From the NCBI GenBank assembly GCA_964036315.1, contig OZ038496.1, positions 11,625,035-11,689,034 on the forward strand: DNA of 64,000 nt, given 5' to 3'. Shown in pieces: positions 61,066 through 64,000 of the stretch. This DNA is from Acanthosepion esculentum (lineage: Eukaryota > Mollusca > Cephalopoda > Sepiida > Sepiidae). The position numbers and the translations under genes were made by a program. Under the pieces are notes generated by a model. That model made no database searches and had not been told where the DNA came from. It saw nothing but the letters and a program-made list of their open reading frames with translations. The number at the start of each line of letters is the position of its first letter. Within the stretch, counting starts at the first letter, position 1.

Positions 61066-61339
61066 TTTCTTTTTATCACTTTCAAACTCAACTATATCTA
61101 CCGTTTTCCCATAAGGCCAAGAATAGTAACATCTTTTAAATGACAATTCTTTAACTCCTTACCCTTCCTAACTATGCTTGAATGTAATAACTTCGATAAA
61201 TGTTATTTTTCATTCTATGATATATGTCTGTTTTCGGTTAATATTCCATTGAATTTTATTGTCAAATCCTAACCGTTTGCACAGTTCGTAATTACTCATC
61301 CAATCAATATCTGTCTATATTTCAGTGATGAGTTATTGT

Positions 61340-61860
61340 ATACGCTATTTCCATTATTCGGATTATTATCCTCATCTTTGTTGCCATATTTATTACAACG
61401 TTTCGGTCGTTGTACGCTGCGGCCTTCTTCATGTGGTTGGAATGTTGAACTGCACCCTTTATTTCGCTCACTGGGGTAGACTGTTCTAGTTTCACGTGCC
61501 ATGTTTAAATGGATGTCAGTTATCAGTTATCTCCTGTTAATTTACCTCTGCAGGTTCACATTGCACAGTGGATAAAGGCGTCGGTTAGATCCAGTGACTG
61601 GACCCAAAGCGTGAGTTCAATACCCGGTTAAGGCAGTGGATGACTTTCAGAGGGGAGTTAACAGGAGATAATTGATAATTAACATCCATTAAACATGGCA
61701 CGTGGAACTAGAACAGTTTTCCCCCAGTGAGCGAAATAAAGGGTTCAATTCAACATTCCAACCACCTGAAGAAGGCCGGGGCGTACAACGGGCGAAACGT
61801 TGTAATAAATATGGCGACAAAGATGAGGACAATAGTCCGAATAATGTAAATACCACCCAA
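61340..61860. mobile_element. Foldback element with tRNA-like core, copy 2
   Basis: Inverted arms of roughly 200 bases. The left arm (61345-61550) contains CGGATTATTATCCTCATC, ACAACGTTTCGGTCGTTGTA and ATTTCGCTCACTGGGGTAGA; the right arm (61650-61860) carries the complements. The centre, on the plus strand, shows GCACAGTGGATAAAGGCG (61573) and a B-box-like GTGAGTTCAATACCCGG (61610). Compared with copy 1 the arms are longer and the core is in the opposite orientation relative to the window. Confidence 0.75.
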
Positions 61861-62145
61861 TCAAATATATATTTACGTGGCTGGCATCTGTCAGGTGATC
61901 AGCACTTAACTATGCAGCATGTTTAGCCACTTTCCGTCAAGGATGTTGTCCAAGTTAAGGCATGAGCCACTAACCCTTGGCTTCCGCATTCCAGATGTTT
62001 CCAAAAATATTTTCTATGCAACAGAATAACTTTAGCAATTTTCTTCAGTGTTTATTTCCAAAGACATTGCCATGATTGGATATAACTTTATGGCATCCGT
62101 ATTCTAAAATCCGCATTTTCAGTCATTTAGATAGCGTTTCAACTA
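61861..62145. other. No gene seen
   Basis: No recognised structure. Confidence 0.4.
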
Positions 62146-63088
62146 CAGTGCTGTTCGATAAAAGTGACTCACTTGATTTTTTTTTACTAAATGTTCTCTT
62201 ATCCGATGATACGAAAGTTGAGTTAAATTTAAAGGATAAGCGATCTAAAATCCGGAGAAGAAGCTTTGAAAGCTCTTTGAATTTAGCAGTAATTACTGTC
62301 AAGCATCCGTTCAGTATAATGTTCTGGGGATGCTTTTCTTTTCATGGAACTGGTTTCTTAAAACCTATTGAAAAACCCTCAGGAGTGAGCAGTACAAGAG
62401 GGTTTCAGAGTCTTATCTGCTCCCGACTGCTGAAAGGGTGCAAATTGACCCCACCAGGCTCATTTTTATGCAGGATAATGCTCCCTGTCACAAATCAAAA
62501 TTGATGAAGGAATACTTTGATGAGAAGCAGGTGAGTGTCAATGATATGGCCGCCCCAATCTTCTGACGTCAACCCCATAGAAAACTTATGGAGCATTATA
62601 AAGTACAGGCTCTCGAGAAAGCAGTTGAGTAACAAAGAGGATTTGAGTGTGAATTTCATATCCGAATGGAATTCAATGCTTGGCGATGAGATTTGTCAGA
62701 ACCTAATCAAGTCAATGCCAAAAATGGTTGAAAAGGTTATTCAAAATAAAGGAGGACCCATAGATCATCAAATATTTCGAACTAATTTACCTATTATAAA
62801 TAAATTATACCTCTATTACTCTTTATTTAAAGCTGTTCGGTTATGTTTCTATTGATTACTAGTCGCAGGAAATGAGTGAGTCACTTTTTTTCCCCTAAAT
62901 CTCATTTATATCTAAAATTATAAATATCAATAGAATACCTTAGGGTGAGTAAACTTTTTTTACTAGGTGGTCGGGAATGGGTCTTTATATTAGTAAGATT
63001 AAAAATTAGTTTGACCCCAAAAACAATAGGCGAAAAAAAACTTTTAAGTAAAAAGAATCATGTGAGTCACTTTTATCGAACCTCACTG
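62146..63088 (+). mobile_element. Tc1-like transposon, internally deleted
   Basis: Terminal inverted repeats CAGTGCTGTTCGATAAAAGT at 62146 and its near-complement ACTTTTATCGAACCTCACTG ending 63088, with TA on both outer sides. It is 943 bases long, short for Tc1. The transposase lacks its N-terminal DNA-binding part, so the internal deletion lies just inside the left end. Confidence 0.9.
62185..62850 (+). pseudogene. Tc1-like transposase, catalytic part only
   Basis: The catalytic core is visible in two frames. The first has VLLSDDTKVELNLKDKRSKI (first Asp), MFWGCFSFHGTGFLKPIE and, after a shift near 62440, MQDNAPCHKSKLMKEYFDEK (second Asp). The other frame has WPPQSSDVNPIENLWSIIKY, which keeps the third catalytic residue (Glu in PIENLW), and the C-terminus to about 62850. 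The helix-turn-helix region (about the first 100 residues) is missing. Catalytic residues are all present, unlike the copy at 4299-5557, but frameshifts and the missing N-terminus make it inactive. Confidence 0.88.
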
Positions 63089-63455
63089 TATATCTAGCGT
63101 TTTGCAGGACTTTTGTTTAATTAAGACAAAGATGAGTAGAAGCGGGGAAATTATGATATGGAAATGGCGTCCATTGTCGATGGGAAATATTTTCAATATT
63201 GTTGAAAGGGTGCATTCTAGTTTTATTAATTACCAGCGGATGGCACGCAGAGATGTTTCTGACTTCCTGTGTTTACTTGGAGTGATAAATCCCTGCATTT
63301 TCATATCAACCTCACTATATATCTTTTCATATCATTCTATTCAACTTAGGCGTTTTGTTGTGAATATGGATTATCTCCCCTTTGATAATCCAAGCTATAA
63401 AAGCTGTAAATTTCCGCTTGTCAAGTAGACGAGTAGTAAGATTCTTAATTGAATA
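63089..63455. other. No gene seen
   Basis: The 108-codon open frame 63102-63428 has no motif that I recognise. Confidence 0.4.
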
Positions 63456-63550
63456 AATTGTAATGAAAACAGGACAAGAGATTCTGTCTAGTAAGATTCT
63501 TAATTGAATAAAAGATTACTAGACAGAATCTCTCGTCCTGTTTTCATTAC
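63435..63550. repeat. 35-bp palindrome with internal direct repeat
   Basis: Arms 63460-63494 and 63516-63550 (GTAATGAAAACAGGACAAGA start) are reverse complements with one mismatch around a 21-base loop. In addition AGTAAGATTCTTAATTGAAT occurs twice (about 63435 and 63490), so one arm and loop were copied. Confidence 0.9.
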
Positions 63551-64000
63551 ACATTACTTTAAATATATCTATATCCGGTATTTTCCGTACGTTTATTAAA
63601 GATAAGTAGCTCCTTTCATTTTTGAGCCTCTTAAACATATGCTGAATATTTTCCTAAGGAAGGTGAAGTTACCTTACTGGCTTCTGCGTCAAGGAATAAC
63701 TTCTTCAAGTCAACTGCTAATATTGCCATTGCTGCTAGCAGAAAATATCCAAATTCAATGTATCCGTTGAAGATGTCGTTTCTTTATTTTCAAAGAAAGC
63801 AGTTGAATACTTGTCAATATGTCTACACCTTTTAAACCAAACTGATGCATTTGTTTATCTGATTAACTTCCTTGGTTCTTTCTCTACAATTTTTTGATTT
63901 ACTTTTTTTCTGTTTCCTGTCTATTGCAGACTAAAGATAGGTGTTACTAATGGAACTATCCCGTGTAGCGTTTCAGAAGTGACATATTCTTGTTTTTTTT
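63551..64000. other. No gene seen
   Basis: AT-rich sequence to the window end without recognised features. Confidence 0.45.

Overview
This is a gene-poor, AT-rich animal nuclear window. I found no convincing host protein-coding gene, no CRISPR, no operon-like layout and no bacterial signals. Nearly everything recognisable is repeat or mobile-element debris: Penelope-like elements (PLEs) with GIY-YIG endonuclease domains, several LINE lineages, Tc1/mariner/maT/Tigger DNA transposons, tRNA-derived SINEs, snRNA- and 5S-like pseudogenes, foldback elements, minisatellites, and more than thirty (TA)n tracts often joined to (CA)n/(TG)n. The mix of endless (TA)n, (TATC)n, PLEs and tRNA-SINEs suggests a lophotrochozoan, most likely a coleoid cephalopod such as octopus. 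That assignment is inference from repeat style, not from a diagnostic gene.

Layout. 1-6.8 kb: inverted SINE pair, a minisatellite-bearing composite repeat (called R1 here), TA arrays, SINEs and an almost complete Tc1 element inserted in a TA tract. 7-9.7 kb: a PLE with RT and GIY-YIG, truncated by an R1 copy, then an old LINE 3' fragment. 10-13 kb: a possible LTR and a maT (DD37D) transposon. 13-17.6 kb: SINE-like pieces, TA arrays, a foldback element with a tRNA-like core, a PLE end carrying a hammerhead-like fold. 17.6-19.5 kb: 5'-truncated LINE with the RT core. 19.8-24 kb: two more PLE bodies, PLE 3' ends, and a palindromic element. 24.5-28 kb: RTE-type LINE C-terminus and a 2.6 kb 20-bp minisatellite. 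28-34.5 kb: R1, maT with a nested 80-bp MITE, U2 snRNA-like copies, Tigger relic. 34.5-37.7 kb: 25 copies of a 125-bp satellite with an exact 10-unit higher-order repeat. 38.7-43 kb: SINEs, 5S rRNA-like copy, palindromes, PLE fragments. 44-50.4 kb: RTE fragments, tandem R1, a triplicated composite repeat, a second copy of the LINE 3' end. 51-53.9 kb: a canonical-looking hammerhead ribozyme fold and a PLE 3' module. 55-58.9 kb: LINE fragments with (AAT)n tails, another maT with a triplicated end, a 16-bp minisatellite. 59-64 kb: R1, compound TATC array, second foldback element, second Tc1 element, a palindrome.

The elements do not work as a pathway; they are mostly dead copies with frameshifts, internal stops or missing catalytic residues. 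The most interesting signals are recurrent structural modules: hammerhead-like folds linked to PLE ends, (TA)n-bordered palindromes seen several times, foldback elements with tRNA-like centres, and higher-order structure in two tandem arrays.
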